Source of the DNA: CAZFBA01 sp964517135
Lineage (GTDB): Bacteria; Cyanobacteriota; Vampirovibrionia; JBFMGH01
Assembly: GCA_964517135.1 (NCBI GenBank)
Contig: CAZFBA010000010.1
Span: forward strand, 1-64,000
Reading direction: 5' to 3'
DNA: 64,000 bases
The notes below the pieces were generated by a model. That model did no database searches and was not told the DNA's origin. It saw nothing but the letters and a program-made list of their open reading frames with translations. The position numbers and the translations under genes were made by a program. Each line of letters opens with the position of its first letter. Position 1 is the stretch's first letter. Shown in pieces: positions 63,895-64,000 of the stretch.

Positions 63895-64000
63895 TTTGTG
63901 GGGTCTCCTCTTTATGTGCTGGAAAAAGTGGCTAGAAAGCTGTTGATATACAATATATATATTTTTTATGTCACCCGATAGCTCCAAATTCTTTTATAAT

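Overview
The window is A+T-rich bacterial chromosome with tightly packed genes. It comes from a diderm: it encodes a type IV pilus secretin, a cellulose-type synthase paired with a long TPR/beta-barrel exporter, and a periplasmic amidase. A 7TM-HD c-di-AMP phosphodiesterase, a YvyF-like protein, a CymR-like Rrf2 regulator and several TTG/GTG starts do not point to one familiar phylum. I infer an uncultured or poorly sampled lineage and do not name it. A run of 100 Ns near the right end marks an assembly gap inside a repetitive gene.

Layout. 1-4.5 kb: a GH35 beta-galactosidase, a small conserved protein and an LD-carboxypeptidase, flanked by inverted copies of a short repeat. 4.6-11.6 kb: a YvyF-like zinc-ribbon protein, then an assimilatory sulfur cluster (siroheme sulfite reductase, Rrf2/CymR-like regulator, cysteine synthase, unknown protein, SLC13-type anion transporter, APS-reductase-type CysH). 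11.6-16 kb: poorly characterised genes, including a DUF4132-like protein. 16-23.4 kb: BcsA-like synthase with three PilZ-like repeats and a BcsC-like exporter. 23.6-26 kb: a solitary Eco57I-type DNA methyltransferase. 26-31.3 kb: pilMNO-PilP-like-pilQ. Then tRNA-Phe, a polyferredoxin/DUF362 pair, and the murC-murB-ddl-ftsQ operon. 39-49 kb: hisS, rph, a GGCT-fold protein, PgpH, an amidase and DUF445. 49-58.7 kb: mutS, a zinc-ribbon/TPR membrane protein, nhaC, a 38-residue basic peptide gene, and glycogen phosphorylase.

59-64 kb holds the most novel material. Two paralogous TIGR04222-like membrane proteins and a radical SAM/SPASM enzyme form one operon. It faces two genes whose products share a nearly identical N-terminal leader (EV-ELE-KIAPYY at residues 12-24 in both) but carry unrelated-looking tandem repeats: 54 residues in one and about 24 in the other. 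Every repeat contains a W-x-x-T core. This looks like a modification system for repetitive, multi-core precursor proteins, either a RiPP-like product or a modified surface polymer. I know of no described system that matches it exactly.

Intergenic regions carry a family of miniature repeats with TGCATAACT...CGATTTTCAAAA inverted termini. In one copy a second 89-bp element is inserted, flanked by a 6-bp direct duplication. MutS has Tyr in place of the Walker B Asp. All calls rest on reading the sequence and remembered family features; no database search was run.
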